DNA of 64,000 nucleotides, taken from NCBI RefSeq assembly GCF_051859025.1, contig NZ_JBHYGL010000037.1:186001-250000 (forward strand), written 5' to 3'. Shown one piece after another: positions 50,782-60,395 of this stretch. The DNA is from Falsiroseomonas sp051859025 (lineage in GTDB: Bacteria > Pseudomonadota > Alphaproteobacteria > Acetobacterales > Acetobacteraceae). The first letter of the stretch is position 1, and each line of letters opens with the position of its first letter. A program made the translations under genes and the position numbers. The notes under the pieces are model-generated. The model saw nothing but the letters and a program-made list of their open reading frames with translations. It was not told the origin of the DNA and did no database searches.

Positions 50782-51450
50782 CTAGAAGTCCAGATCCGCG
50801 TAATGCGCCGGCGGCGTCACGCCGCTGACGCGATCCGCCAGCAGGTTGCGGAAGGCAGGGCGCGACTTGATGCGCGCATACCAGTCCTTGGCGCCGCCGG
50901 AGATCGACCAGTCCAGATCCCCGATATAGTCCAGCGTCGAAAGCTGTGCCGCCGCGGCCAGGTCCGCCAGGCTCAGCGCCGGTCCCGCCAGCCAGGCCCG
51001 CGTTTCCGCCAGCCAGCCGATGTATTCGAGATGCGGCTTGAGGTTGGCATAGCCCGCGCGGATCGATGCCGCATCCGGGTTGCCGCGCCCCAGCAGGCGC
51101 TTCATCTGCTTCTCGAACAGCAGGTTGCGCGTGACCTCGGCGTAGAATTTATGGTCGAACCAGGCGACAAGGCGCCGCACCTCCGCCCGTTCCGCCAGGG
51201 TGCGGCCCAGCAGCGGCATGTCCGGATAGGCCTCGTCCAGGTATTCGCAGATCGCATTGGAATCCACGATGGACAGGCCGTTGGCCTCCTGCAGCACCGG
51301 CACGGTGCAGGCGGGGTTCATCGCCAGGAACTCGTCCCGCCTTTCCCACACCTTCTCGACCCGCAATTCGAACGGAATCCGCTTCTCCGCCAGGGCGAGC
51401 CGGACCTTGCGGGCGAAGGGCGAGAGGGGGAGGTGGTAGAGAATCCGCAT
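50782..51450 (-). CDS. Glutathione S-transferase family protein
   Basis: 222 residues. N-terminal thioredoxin-like domain: MRILYHLPLSPFARKVRLALAEKRIPFELR with Ser in PLSPFARKVR as the probable catalytic residue. The glutathione-binding cis-Pro loop is TVPVLQ and the acidic pair is VDSNAICEYLDE. The C-terminal helical domain has LSLADLAAAAQLSTLDYI. Likely conjugates or isomerises electrophiles. The start at 51450 is the family start; an upstream Met at 51543 adds unrelated residues. Lies 89 nt after the xylanase stop on the same strand. Confidence 0.92.
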   Translation of the reverse strand: MRILYHLPLSPFARKVRLALAEKRIPFELRVEKVWERRDEFLAMNPACTVPVLQEANGLSIVDSNAICEYLDEAYPDMPLLGRTLAERAEVRRLVAWFDHKFYAEVTRNLLFEKQMKRLLGRGNPDAASIRAGYANLKPHLEYIGWLAETRAWLAGPALSLADLAAAAQLSTLDYIGDLDWSISGGAKDWYARIKSRPAFRNLLADRVSGVTPPAHYADLDF

Positions 51451-51539
51451 GCAGGCTGGCGCTTCAATTCGGGGATGTGACGCCGTATCGCATGGGGGGC
51501 GCGGCGGGCCAACAGGCCCCCTGTTCACGGCTGGCGTCA

Positions 51540-52652
51540 TCACGCCCGGCTCGGCGCCCCGTCAAAGGCGATGGCGATGGCATGCCACATCGGCTTGCGG
51601 CGCATCGCCTCATCGAATGGCAGGGGCCGCGCCCGGGCATTGTCGCGGCGGCGGTGTTCCGGCAGGCGGCCGGCCTGGACCCAGCTGTGGCGGTCCGACA
51701 GCCCCCAGGTGAGCACCGCCTTGACCGCGGGCTGCGCCACGGTCGCTTCCAGGAAGCGGCGCACAAGATCGGCGCTGCCGGCATCCCGCGCCGCCGGATC
51801 GGCCGGCAGGGCGCGGTCATTCACGTCGAGCTCCGTCACCTCGATCGTCAGGCCGAGTTCGGCGACATCGCCGAGAAAATCCTGCCATTCATCCGCTGCG
51901 AAGGGCTGCCCGGCCTGGAGATGCGCCTGCACCCCCAGCACATCCACCGGCGCCCCGGCGCGCTTCAACCCGCGCAGCAGCCCGAGTACGCCCATGCGCT
52001 TGCGCCGCGCCGCGACAGTGGCGTGTTCGCAGCCGAAATCATTATAGGCGAGCCGCGCGGCAGGGTCCGCGGCGCGGGCGGCACGGAAGGCGGCGGGGAT
52101 ATAGTCCGGGCCCAGCACCTCCAGCATCCGGGTGCGGCGGAGCCAGTCCACGCGGCCATCCTCCGCCCGCACGGCCTCATTCACCACGTCCCAGCTGCCG
52201 ATGCGGCCGCGCCAGCGGCCGACCGTCGCCTCGATATGCTCCTGCATGGCATTGGCCAGGCCGCGCGCATCCAGCCTGGCCATCCAGGGCGGATCGCTTT
52301 CGTGCCAGACCAGGGTATGGCCGCGCATCGCCATGCGGTTGACCCGGGCGAACTCCATGAGGCGGTCGGCCAGGCGGAAGCGCCGATCGCCGCGCGTGGG
52401 CTCCAGCTGGTCCCACTTCATCTCGTATTCCGCGACCAGCAGACCGCATTCCGCCCGGATGGCCGCGGTGGTGTCGGGCTCCGCCAGTTGCCGGGTGGTG
52501 ATGGCGGTACCGAAGGTGATCCCCTTGGCGGCCGCACGGGCGTGCAACCCGGGGCCCGCCGCCGCCTGCGGGATGGGCGGCGGCACCTGCGCGCTGGCAC
52601 ACCCCGCGCCCAGCAGAGCGGGGGCGGCCAGCACGGCCCTTCGGCCGATCAC
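51540..52652 (-). CDS. GH10 endo-1,4-beta-xylanase
   Basis: 370 residues. The N-terminus IGRRAVLAAPALLGAGCASAQ is a Tat-like signal (twin Arg), so the enzyme is exported. The GH10 barrel shows GITFGTAITTRQL, NEMKWDQLEP-like VAEYEMKWDQLEPTRG, and LVWHESDPPWM. The acid/base Glu159 is in WDVVNEAV, YNDFGCEH and QAHLQ follow, and the nucleophile Glu274 is in IEVTELDV. LTWGLSDRHSWV is near the end. It cleaves xylan backbone outside the cytoplasm. GTG 52652 overlaps the gltB stop (GTGA), so a secreted glycosidase is coupled to glutamate synthase, which is unusual. No other xylan genes are next to it. Confidence 0.9.
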   Translation of the reverse strand: MIGRRAVLAAPALLGAGCASAQVPPPIPQAAAGPGLHARAAAKGITFGTAITTRQLAEPDTTAAIRAECGLLVAEYEMKWDQLEPTRGDRRFRLADRLMEFARVNRMAMRGHTLVWHESDPPWMARLDARGLANAMQEHIEATVGRWRGRIGSWDVVNEAVRAEDGRVDWLRRTRMLEVLGPDYIPAAFRAARAADPAARLAYNDFGCEHATVAARRKRMGVLGLLRGLKRAGAPVDVLGVQAHLQAGQPFAADEWQDFLGDVAELGLTIEVTELDVNDRALPADPAARDAGSADLVRRFLEATVAQPAVKAVLTWGLSDRHSWVQAGRLPEHRRRDNARARPLPFDEAMRRKPMWHAIAIAFDGAPSRA

Positions 52653-55600
52653 TCCGCGGCGACGGCCGGGGCGTCGGTCATCGGCTTGGGCAGGTACTTC
52701 GCGTATTCCTTCGGCACGACGTGCCAGAAGTGGCCGCGTTCCGTCGCCCAGTCGTTCAGGATGCGGGCGGCGAAGGGGCTGCCCGTTTCCTTCACATGGC
52801 GCTGCACATGGTCGCGCAGCACCTCCTCCCAATGCGTGCTGCCGCCGAGGCGCTGCCACAGCAGCGTCTCCGGGTTCACGCGCTTCTCGAAATTCCCGTC
52901 GGCATCGTAGAGGAAGCTCATGCCGCCGGTGAAGCCCGCGCCGAAATTGTCGCCCACGGCGCCGAGGATGACGACGCAGCCGCCCGTCATGTATTCGGCC
53001 CCGTTCGCGCCGCAGCCTTCCACCACCGCCAGCGCGCCGGAATTGCGCACGGCGAAGCGTTCGCCCGCCTGGCCCGCCGCGAACAGCGCGCCACCGGTCG
53101 CGCCATAGAGGCAGGTGTTGCCGATGATCGTGTTCTCCCGCCACACCAGCGAGGAGGACGGCGCCGGCCGCACCACGATGGTGCCGCCCGACAGGCCCTT
53201 GCCGACATAGTCGTTGGCGTCACCGAAGACTTCGAGCTTGAGGCCCTTCACCGCGAAGGCGCCCAGCGACTGGCCGGCGGAACCGCGCAGCCGCACGGTC
53301 AGGTGCCCGCTCTGCAGCCCCTCCATCCCGAACTTGCGCACGATCTTGGAGGAGATCTTCGTGCCGATGGCGCGATGCGTGTTCCGGATGTTGTAGGCCA
53401 GCTGCATCTTCTCGCCGCGCTCGAACAGCGCCGCGGCGTCGCGGATCATGTCGGCGTCCAGCGTCTCCGGCACCTCGTTCCGGCCTTCCATGGTGCAGTA
53501 GGCCGCATGCGAACCGGCATCCGCCTTCACCAGGAGGGGGTTGAGGTCGAGGTCGTCGAGGTCATCGGAACCGCGCGACACCTGGCGCAGCAGGTCGGTG
53601 CGGCCGATCACGTCCGTCAGCTTGCGGAAGCCGAGGCCGGCCAGGATTTCCCGCACTTCCTCCGCCACGAAGGAGAAGAGGTTGATGACCTTCTCCGGCG
53701 TGCCGGTGAACTTCTGCCGCAGCGCATCGTCCTGAGTGCAGACGCCGACCGGGCAGGTGTTGGAATGGCACTGCCGCACCATGATGCAGCCCATGGCGAC
53801 GAGCGACGCCGTGCCGATGCCGAATTCCTCGGCGCCCAGCATGGCCGCGATCACCACGTCCCGCCCCGTCTTGAGGCCACCATCGGTGCGCAGCTTCACG
53901 CGATGGCGAAGCCTGTTCAGCATCAGCACCTGATGGGTCTCGCTGAGCCCCATCTCCCACGGCAGGCCGGCATGCTTGATGGAGGAGACGGGCGATGCGC
54001 CCGTGCCGCCGGAATGGCCGGAGACCAGGATGGCATCCGCCTTCGCCTTGGCGACGCCGGCCGCGATGGTGCCGATGCCGCTGCGCGCCACCAGCTTCAC
54101 GCAGACCGTCGCCTCGGGATTGATCTGCTTGAGGTCGTAGATGAGCTGCGCCAGATCCTCGATCGAGTAGATGTCGTGGTGCGGCGGCGGCGAGATCAGC
54201 ATCACGCCCGGCGTCGAATGCCGCAGCTTGGCGATGAGTTCCGTCACCTTGAAGCCGGGCAGCTGCCCGCCCTCACCAGGCTTCGCGCCCTGCGCAACCT
54301 TGATCTCGATCTCCTTGCAGTTGTTCAGGTATTCGGCGGTGACGCCGAAGCGGCCCGAGGCAATCTGCTTGATGGAGGAGTTCGCATTGTCGCCGTTGCT
54401 GCGCGGCTTCGCGCGGGCGGGATCCTCGCCACCCTCGCCGCTGTCGCTGCGCGCGCCGATGCGGTTCATGGCGATGGAGAGCGTCTCATGCGCCTCCGGG
54501 CTCAGCGCACCGAGGGAGATGCCGGGCGCCACCAGGCGCTTGCGGATTTCCGTGATGCTCTCGACTTCCTCCAGCGAGACCGCGATGCGGCCATCGGCGC
54601 GGAAATCCAGCAGGTCCCGCAGCGCCACCGGCGGCAGCTTGCGCACGCCTTCCGTGTAGCGCTTGAAGGTCTGGTAGCTGTCCGTCTCCACCGCCTTCTG
54701 CAGCGTGTGGATCAGGCTGCCGTCGAAGGCATGGTTCTCGCCGCGCTTGCGCAGCTTGTACAGGCCGCCGACCGGCAGCGTCACCGCATCCGCGTCCCAG
54801 GCCTTGGCATGCAGCGCCAGCACGCGGCGCGCGATGCCGGACAGGCCGATGCCGGAGATGCGGCTGGCGATGCCGGGGAAGAATTCGGCGACGAGGGCGC
54901 GGGACAGGCCGATGGCCTCGAAATTCATGCCGCCGCGATAGCTGCTGATGACGGAGATGCCCATCTTGGACATCACCTTCAGCAGGCCCTTGTCCACCGC
55001 CTTCTTGTAGCGGGCGACGCAGTCCTTCAGCGACAGACCGGCGAAAAGCCCGCGGCGGTGCCGGTCCGCGATGCTTTCCTGCGCCAGATAGGCGTTCACC
55101 GTCGTCGCACCCGCGCCGATCAGCACGGCGATGTAGTGGACATCGATGGATTCCGCGCAGCGCACATTCACCGAGGTGAAGGTCCGCAGCGAATGGCGCA
55201 CGAGATGCGTGTGCACGCCACCAACGGCCAGGATCATCGGGATCGCGGCGCGCTCAGGCCCCTGCGCCTCATCGGACAGGATGACATGCGCGCAGCCGCT
55301 GCGCACGCCTTCCTCGGCTTCCCGGCGGATGCGCTCGATCGCGCGACGCAGCCCCTGTTCCCCTTCGGAGACCGGGAAGGTCGCGTCCACGGTGCAGACG
55401 GTGGCGCCCATATAGGCACGCATCGCGGCGAATTCCGCGTTGGACAGCACGGGGCTGTCCAGCATCAGCATGTCGCACTGCGTCGGGTCCTCATCGAGGA
55501 TGTTCCCGAGATTGCCGAGCCGCGTCTTCAGCGACATCACCCGCGTCTCACGCAGGCTGTCGATCGGCGGGTTCGTCACCTGGCTGAAGGATTGCCGGAA

Positions 55601-57205
55601 ATAATGGTGCAGGCCGCGATACTGGCCGGACAGCACGGCGATGGGCGTGTCGTCGCCCATGGAGCCCACGGCCTCGCTCGCCTCCTCCACCATCGGGTGC
55701 AGGATGGTCTCCAGCTCCTCCAGCGTGTAGCCGACGGCCAGCTGGCGGCGACGCAGCGCCTCCCCGCTCCATTCCGCCTGCTCATCCGCCCCGGCCTTGA
55801 CGATGCCGTCGATGCGCGTGGTGCGGCGCGTCCAGTCGCCGAAGGGCTTGCGGCCGGACAGCGCGTCCTTCAGCTCCGTGTCGCCATAGAATCGGCCGGT
55901 CGAGAGATCGACGGCGACGCATTGCCCGGGTCCGACGCGGCCCTTGGCGATGATGCGGTCCTCCGCGATCTTCACCATGCCGGTCTCGGAACCCGTGACC
56001 AGCATGTTGTCGGTGGTGATGGTGTAGCGCATCGGGCGCAACCCGTTGCGGTCCAGCCCGCCGATCGCCCACTTGCCATCGGTGGCCGCGATCGCCGCCG
56101 GGCCGTCCCAGGGCTCCATCACCGCGTTGCAGTACAGGAAGAATTCCCGGTGTGCCTCCGGCATGGTGGCGTTGTTGCCGAGGCTTTCCGGGATCAGCAT
56201 CGCCTTGGCCATCGGCGCATCGCGCCCGCCGCGCACCAGAAGCTCGAACACATTGTCCAGCGTCGCGGTGTCGGACCCGCCAGCCTGAACGATCGGCTTC
56301 AGATCTTCCATGTAGGCATCGAGCAACGGATGGGCGAGCCGCGTCTCGTGGCTCTTCATCCAGTTGATGTTGCCGTGGACGGTGTTGATCTCACCGTTAT
56401 GCGCCAGCGTGCGGAAGGGCTGGGCCAGGCGCCAGGTGGGGAAGGTGTTGGTGGAATAGCGCTGGTGGTAGATGGCGAAGCGGCTGACGAAGCGCGTGTC
56501 GTTCAGGTCCGGGAAGAAGTCGGTCAGGTTCTCCGCCAGGAACATGCCCTTGTAAATGATCGAGCGGCAGGACAGGGAGCACAGGTACAGCTCCGGGATC
56601 TGCGCCGCGATGGCCTGCTTCTCGATCCGCCGGCGGATGACGTAGAGGTCCCGCTCATAGGTGTCGTCATCGACGCCGCGCGGGTTCCACAGCAGGATCT
56701 GCTCGATCTCCGGCCGCGTCGCATTGGCCTTCTCGCCGATGCAGGAGACGTCGATCGGGACCTGGCGCCAGGAATAGATGTTGTAGCCGGCGTTGAGGAT
56801 CTCGGTCTCGACGATCTGGCGGCAGCGTTCCTGTGCGCCGAGGTCGGTCTTCGGCAGGAACACCATGCCGACCGCGATGCGGCCCGGGCGCACGGCGTCG
56901 CCGCCGCGCTGCACGACTTCCGTGAAGAAATCCTGGGGGATTTCGATATGGATGCCGGCGCCGTCGCCGGTCTTGCCATCGGCATCCACGGCGCCGCGGT
57001 GCCACACGGCCTTCAGCGCATCGATGCCGGCCTGCACGACATCCCGCCGCGCCTTGCCATCCAGCGCCGCCACCAGGCCGACGCCACAGGCATCATGCTC
57101 GGTCAGGTCGACATGGGCGTCCTGCAGCGTGGCCAGGTTGGCCTTGTAGCCCTCGGCGAACTGCGCCCCGCTCTCGAAAGAAGCGTTCTCGAAACCGTTG
57201 TCCAT
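52649..57205 (-). CDS. gltB: Glutamate synthase (NADPH) large subunit
   Basis: 1518 residues. A propeptide (about 39 residues) ends at HDACGVGLVAALDGK, exposing Cys40 as N-terminal nucleophile of the glutamine amidotransferase domain. The central domain, the FMN-binding synthase domain (GHSGGTGASPVSSIKHAG) and the [3Fe-4S] cluster cysteines (MVRQCHSNTCPVGVC) follow. The C-terminal GXGXG beta-helix includes GATGGALFAAGQAGERFAVRNSG (GxxGG units). It makes two glutamates from glutamine and 2-oxoglutarate with electrons from GltD. ATG 57205 has GGAG eight bases upstream; an in-frame GTG at 57214 overlapping the gltD stop is the alternative. Confidence 0.97.
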   Translation of the reverse strand: MDNGFENASFESGAQFAEGYKANLATLQDAHVDLTEHDACGVGLVAALDGKARRDVVQAGIDALKAVWHRGAVDADGKTGDGAGIHIEIPQDFFTEVVQRGGDAVRPGRIAVGMVFLPKTDLGAQERCRQIVETEILNAGYNIYSWRQVPIDVSCIGEKANATRPEIEQILLWNPRGVDDDTYERDLYVIRRRIEKQAIAAQIPELYLCSLSCRSIIYKGMFLAENLTDFFPDLNDTRFVSRFAIYHQRYSTNTFPTWRLAQPFRTLAHNGEINTVHGNINWMKSHETRLAHPLLDAYMEDLKPIVQAGGSDTATLDNVFELLVRGGRDAPMAKAMLIPESLGNNATMPEAHREFFLYCNAVMEPWDGPAAIAATDGKWAIGGLDRNGLRPMRYTITTDNMLVTGSETGMVKIAEDRIIAKGRVGPGQCVAVDLSTGRFYGDTELKDALSGRKPFGDWTRRTTRIDGIVKAGADEQAEWSGEALRRRQLAVGYTLEELETILHPMVEEASEAVGSMGDDTPIAVLSGQYRGLHHYFRQSFSQVTNPPIDSLRETRVMSLKTRLGNLGNILDEDPTQCDMLMLDSPVLSNAEFAAMRAYMGATVCTVDATFPVSEGEQGLRRAIERIRREAEEGVRSGCAHVILSDEAQGPERAAIPMILAVGGVHTHLVRHSLRTFTSVNVRCAESIDVHYIAVLIGAGATTVNAYLAQESIADRHRRGLFAGLSLKDCVARYKKAVDKGLLKVMSKMGISVISSYRGGMNFEAIGLSRALVAEFFPGIASRISGIGLSGIARRVLALHAKAWDADAVTLPVGGLYKLRKRGENHAFDGSLIHTLQKAVETDSYQTFKRYTEGVRKLPPVALRDLLDFRADGRIAVSLEEVESITEIRKRLVAPGISLGALSPEAHETLSIAMNRIGARSDSGEGGEDPARAKPRSNGDNANSSIKQIASGRFGVTAEYLNNCKEIEIKVAQGAKPGEGGQLPGFKVTELIAKLRHSTPGVMLISPPPHHDIYSIEDLAQLIYDLKQINPEATVCVKLVARSGIGTIAAGVAKAKADAILVSGHSGGTGASPVSSIKHAGLPWEMGLSETHQVLMLNRLRHRVKLRTDGGLKTGRDVVIAAMLGAEEFGIGTASLVAMGCIMVRQCHSNTCPVGVCTQDDALRQKFTGTPEKVINLFSFVAEEVREILAGLGFRKLTDVIGRTDLLRQVSRGSDDLDDLDLNPLLVKADAGSHAAYCTMEGRNEVPETLDADMIRDAAALFERGEKMQLAYNIRNTHRAIGTKISSKIVRKFGMEGLQSGHLTVRLRGSAGQSLGAFAVKGLKLEVFGDANDYVGKGLSGGTIVVRPAPSSSLVWRENTIIGNTCLYGATGGALFAAGQAGERFAVRNSGALAVVEGCGANGAEYMTGGCVVILGAVGDNFGAGFTGGMSFLYDADGNFEKRVNPETLLWQRLGGSTHWEEVLRDHVQRHVKETGSPFAARILNDWATERGHFWHVVPKEYAKYLPKPMTDAPAVAAE

Positions 57206-57210
57206 GTCAG

Positions 57211-58650
57211 TCACTCCGCCGCCACGGCGAGCGCCGCGGTCTTCTGCTGGATGTAGCCATGCATCTGTTCAGCCGCGTCGCGGCCATCTCGGATCGCCCA
57301 GACGACGAGCGAGGCACCGCGCACGATGTCACCCGCGGCAAACACGCCGGGCAGGTCCGTCATCATGGTGCGGTGATTCACCTTCAGCGTGCCCCAGCGC
57401 GTGACGGGCAGGCCAGGCTCCTCGAAGGCCTTGGGGAGGTTCTCGGGATCGAAGCCCAGCGCCATGATCACGAGGTCCGCCGGCATGGTGAAGCTGCTGC
57501 CGGGAATCGGTTCCACCTGCTGGCGGCCGGAGGCATCGGGCAGGCCGAGATGCATGCGGTGGGCGCGTACGCCATCGACCTTGCCATCGCCCAGGAAGGC
57601 TTCCGGCGCACCGAGCCATTCGAAGGTCACACCTTCTTCCTCCGCGTGATGAACCTCACGCATGGAGCCCGGCATGTTCGCCTTGTCGCGGCGATAGAGG
57701 CAGGTGACGGAAGTGGCACCCTGGCGTACCGCGGTGCGGACGCAGTCCATCGCCGTGTCGCCGCCGCCGATGACCACCACGCGCTTGCCGGCCGCGTTCA
57801 GCGCGCCCGATTCCATGGCCGGCACCACCTCGCCGAGGCCCGCGCGGTTGGACGCCGTCAGGTAGTCCAGCGCCGGCACGATGCCGTCCAGCCCGATGCC
57901 CGGCGCCGCCATGTCGCGCGCCTTGTAGACGCCGGTCGCGACCAGCACCGCATCGTGCTTCTCGCGAAGCTCGGCCAGGGTGATGTCCTTGCCCACGGCG
58001 ACGTTCAGGTGGAAGTGGATGCCGCCTTCCTCGAACTGCTTCCAGCGGCGCAGCACCACTTCCTTCTCCAGCTTGAAGTTGGGGATGCCGTAGATCATCA
58101 ACCCGCCAACGCGGTCGTAGCGGTCATAGACATGCACCTGGTAGCCGCGCATGCGCAGACGTTCGGCCGCCGCCAGGCCGCCGGGGCCGGCGCCGATGAT
58201 GCCGACGCTCTGCGTCAGTTCGTGCCGCGGCTTGGGCGCCTTGACCCAGCCATTCTCCCAGGCGGTATCGGTGATGTACTTCTCCACCGACCCGATGGTG
58301 ACGCTGCCGAAGTCTTTCTCGATGACGCAGTTGCCCTCGCAGAGGCGATCCTGCGGGCAGATGCGGCCACAGATTTCGGGAAATGTGTTGGTGGCGGAGG
58401 CGACCTCATAGGCTTCCTCCAGCCGCCCTTCCGCGGTCAGCTTCAGCCAGTCCGGGATGTTGTTGTTCAGCGGGCAGTGGACGGAGCAGAATGGCACGCC
58501 GCACTGGCTGCAGCGGCTGGCCTGCGTCTTGGCGCCTTCGGGGTCGAAGGCCTTGTAGATCTCGTCGAAATCCTCGCGTCGCAGATCCGCCTTCCGCTTT
58601 TCCGGCAGGCGTTGGTCGAGGCGCACGAATTGCAGCATCCGGTCGGCCAT
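57211..58650 (-). CDS. gltD: Glutamate synthase (NADPH) small subunit
   Basis: 479-residue flavoprotein that passes NADPH electrons to GltB. The N-terminal [4Fe-4S] cysteines are in CSQCGVPFCSVHCPLNNNIPD, with a second set at CGRICPQDRLCEGNC. FAD loop: VGIIGAGPGGLAAAERL. NADPH loop: KRVVVIGGGDTAMDCVRTA. The FAD-closing motif GVFAAGDIVRGASLVVWAI is near the C-terminus. Start at 58650 (MADRMLQFVRLDQ). First gene of gltD-gltB. The 212-bp region upstream contains an AT-richer block (58755-58800) that probably holds the promoter. Confidence 0.97.
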   Translation of the reverse strand: MADRMLQFVRLDQRLPEKRKADLRREDFDEIYKAFDPEGAKTQASRCSQCGVPFCSVHCPLNNNIPDWLKLTAEGRLEEAYEVASATNTFPEICGRICPQDRLCEGNCVIEKDFGSVTIGSVEKYITDTAWENGWVKAPKPRHELTQSVGIIGAGPGGLAAAERLRMRGYQVHVYDRYDRVGGLMIYGIPNFKLEKEVVLRRWKQFEEGGIHFHLNVAVGKDITLAELREKHDAVLVATGVYKARDMAAPGIGLDGIVPALDYLTASNRAGLGEVVPAMESGALNAAGKRVVVIGGGDTAMDCVRTAVRQGATSVTCLYRRDKANMPGSMREVHHAEEEGVTFEWLGAPEAFLGDGKVDGVRAHRMHLGLPDASGRQQVEPIPGSSFTMPADLVIMALGFDPENLPKAFEEPGLPVTRWGTLKVNHRTMMTDLPGVFAAGDIVRGASLVVWAIRDGRDAAEQMHGYIQQKTAALAVAAE

Positions 58651-58822
58651 GGCGGCGACGCTCCCTTGGGGCGAAACGAGGCACGCGCCCCCTCTCATCC
58701 CCCGGGGTTCGCGTGAGGCCCCTCTACATCACCGAAAACCGCCGCGCGAGTCCGAAATGCATTAACAGGACAGTTTAGCTGACCTTATTTCTGCATATCC
58801 GGTCCGCAGCCCGAACCATGCA

Positions 58823-58854
58823 CCGGACCGGACCGCGAAATAGGTCCGATCCGG
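58823..58854 (-). terminator. Possible terminator of the NDUFA9-like gene
   Basis: Hairpin CCGGA-c-CGGACC / GGTCCG-a-TCCGG with an 8-base loop, one mismatch, 9 nt after the stop of the minus-strand SDR gene and upstream of gltD. No T-run follows. Confidence 0.45.
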
Positions 58855-58862
58855 CCCGGCGC

Positions 58863-59807
58863 TCAGGCCGCCGCCAAATCGCGCCGGCCCCCACCCGGGC
58901 GGAAGCGCCGCAGGTACCCCGGCACCACCGCCTCGACCGAAGTCGGCGCGATGCCGAGATCGGCAAGGCCGGGCACCCCCTCCCCCACCACATTGTCGCG
59001 GCCGAGCAGCTTGAGCTGGTCCGTGGTCAGGGCGGGGTTGGGCAGCTTCTCCAGGATGCTGGCCTGGAAGCCCATCAGCCCCATCGGCATATCCACCAGG
59101 CGCTTGTTGCGGCGCGTGGTGTCCAGGATGAAGCGCAGCACGTCGCGCATCGTCATCACGCGCGGGCCGCCCAGTTCATAGGTGCGGCCAGCCGCGTCGT
59201 CCCGCTCCACCGCCGCCATCACCGCATCGGCGACATCGCCCACGAAGACCGGCTGGAACCTGGTGCCGCCGGACACGACGGGCATGAAGGGCAGCAGCCG
59301 CGCCATGCCGGCGAATCGGTTGAAGAAATTATCCTCCGCCCCGAAGACGACGGAGGGCCGCAGGATGGTGGCTGCCGGGAAGGCCGCGCGCACCGCCGCC
59401 TCCCCTTCCGCCTTGCTGCGGGCGTAGCGGCTGTCGCTGGCCGCATCGGCGCCGATGGCGGAGACCTGGACGAAGCGCCGCACCCCGGCCGCCGCCGCGG
59501 CCTGCGCCACCACGCCAGGCCCCCTGGCCTGCACATTGTCGAAATCCCCGTGCAGGATGCCGACCAGGTTCACCACCACATCGGCACCTTCCACCGCCCG
59601 CGCCACGGCGGCGGCATCCGTCACCGCGGCGCGCAGCGGCACGATCTGGCCGACGCGCCCCTGGGTGCAGAGGAAGCGTGCCGCCAGCGGGTCCCGCCCC
59701 GCGATGCGCACGATGTAGTCCTGCGCCGCCAGCCGCTGCACCACGTAGCGTCCGATGAAACCGGCGCCGCCGAACACCGTCGCCACCTTGCGATCCGCCG
59801 CGCGCAT
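58863..59807 (-). CDS. NDUFA9-like NAD(P)H-binding protein (complex I-associated SDR)
   Basis: 314 residues, atypical extended SDR. Nucleotide loop: VATVFGGAGFIGRYVVQRLAA. VVNLVGIL, FVQVSAIGADAASDSRYARSKAEGE (YxxSK-type motif), ILRPSVVFGAEDNFFNRFAGMARLLPF and QPVFVGDVADAV are hallmarks of the NDUFA9/Ycf39 group. Alphaproteobacterial members are homologues of the mitochondrial complex I accessory subunit; quinone- or assembly-related roles have been proposed. It is transcribed away from the tRNA-Leu gene. Confidence 0.88.
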   Translation of the reverse strand: MRAADRKVATVFGGAGFIGRYVVQRLAAQDYIVRIAGRDPLAARFLCTQGRVGQIVPLRAAVTDAAAVARAVEGADVVVNLVGILHGDFDNVQARGPGVVAQAAAAAGVRRFVQVSAIGADAASDSRYARSKAEGEAAVRAAFPAATILRPSVVFGAEDNFFNRFAGMARLLPFMPVVSGGTRFQPVFVGDVADAVMAAVERDDAAGRTYELGGPRVMTMRDVLRFILDTTRRNKRLVDMPMGLMGFQASILEKLPNPALTTDQLKLLGRDNVVGEGVPGLADLGIAPTSVEAVVPGYLRRFRPGGGRRDLAAA

Positions 59808-59908
59808 GATCCGTCACTCCGTCAGGGAAATCCGTGCCGGACCATATGGGGGCGACCCTCGCCCGCCAAGCATCGGAAACCATCCACAACTTGTCGAAGC
59901 CCCCCCGC

Positions 59909-59937
59909 TTGACGCCCCCCTTCCCGCCCCGTAAATC
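59909..59937 (+). promoter_or_regulatory. Promoter of tRNA-Leu
   Basis: TTGACG (59909-59914), 17-nt spacer, TAAATC (59932-59937), 24 nt before the mature tRNA 5' end. The -35 matches five of six consensus bases. Confidence 0.65.
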
Positions 59938-59961
59938 GCCCCTCGCTGAACGACGCCCCCT

Positions 59962-60048
<87 letters not shown>

Positions 60049-60395
60049 CTACTCCGCCGAATTCTCGCGGGGCACAGCGGCAGCAGAAACCCGACAGCCC
60101 TTTCCGCATCCAGTCCTGCACATGGCGTCGGGATTGCGACCCACAGTGGCAGATCCGCGACCGGATAACTCCATCTGGTTGTTGCGACGCCCTCGCCGCG
60201 GTGCCAGATTGGCACGCCGCGCATCGCCCGATCGCCCCCCATGCTCGGCAAGCCTGCCGCAGCCGGCGCTTCGTTGGCCATCGGTGCCGATCCTGGCCGA
60301 TTCCCTGACCGCAAGCGCCGCCTGCGCCCGGATACGACTCCACCTGGATACCGCCTCCACCTGGATCAAGACTCCCACGAGAGCGTCCCGACCTG
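60049..60395. other. 347-bp intergenic region after tRNA-Leu, no gene seen
   Basis: No open frame here has recognisable protein features on either strand, and no integrase or tRNA-end duplication (att site) follows the tRNA. The only structure noticed is a 12-bp direct repeat close to the GGDEF start. Presumably it holds the tRNA terminator and the promoter of the downstream gene. Confidence 0.6.
60338..60366 (+). repeat. Tandem 12-bp direct repeat upstream of the GGDEF gene
   Basis: CTCCACCTGGAT occurs at 60338-60349 and 60355-60366, a 17-bp period, with a partial third copy beginning CTCCCAC at 60372. It lies 30 nt before the ATG. Could be a regulator-binding direct repeat or a chance duplication. 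Confidence 0.4.

Noticed and set aside
52721..57256. 1511-codon plus-strand frame over gltB
   Set aside because: Shadow of gltB: His/Arg/Gln-rich composition, no domain, while the opposite strand encodes a complete glutamate synthase.
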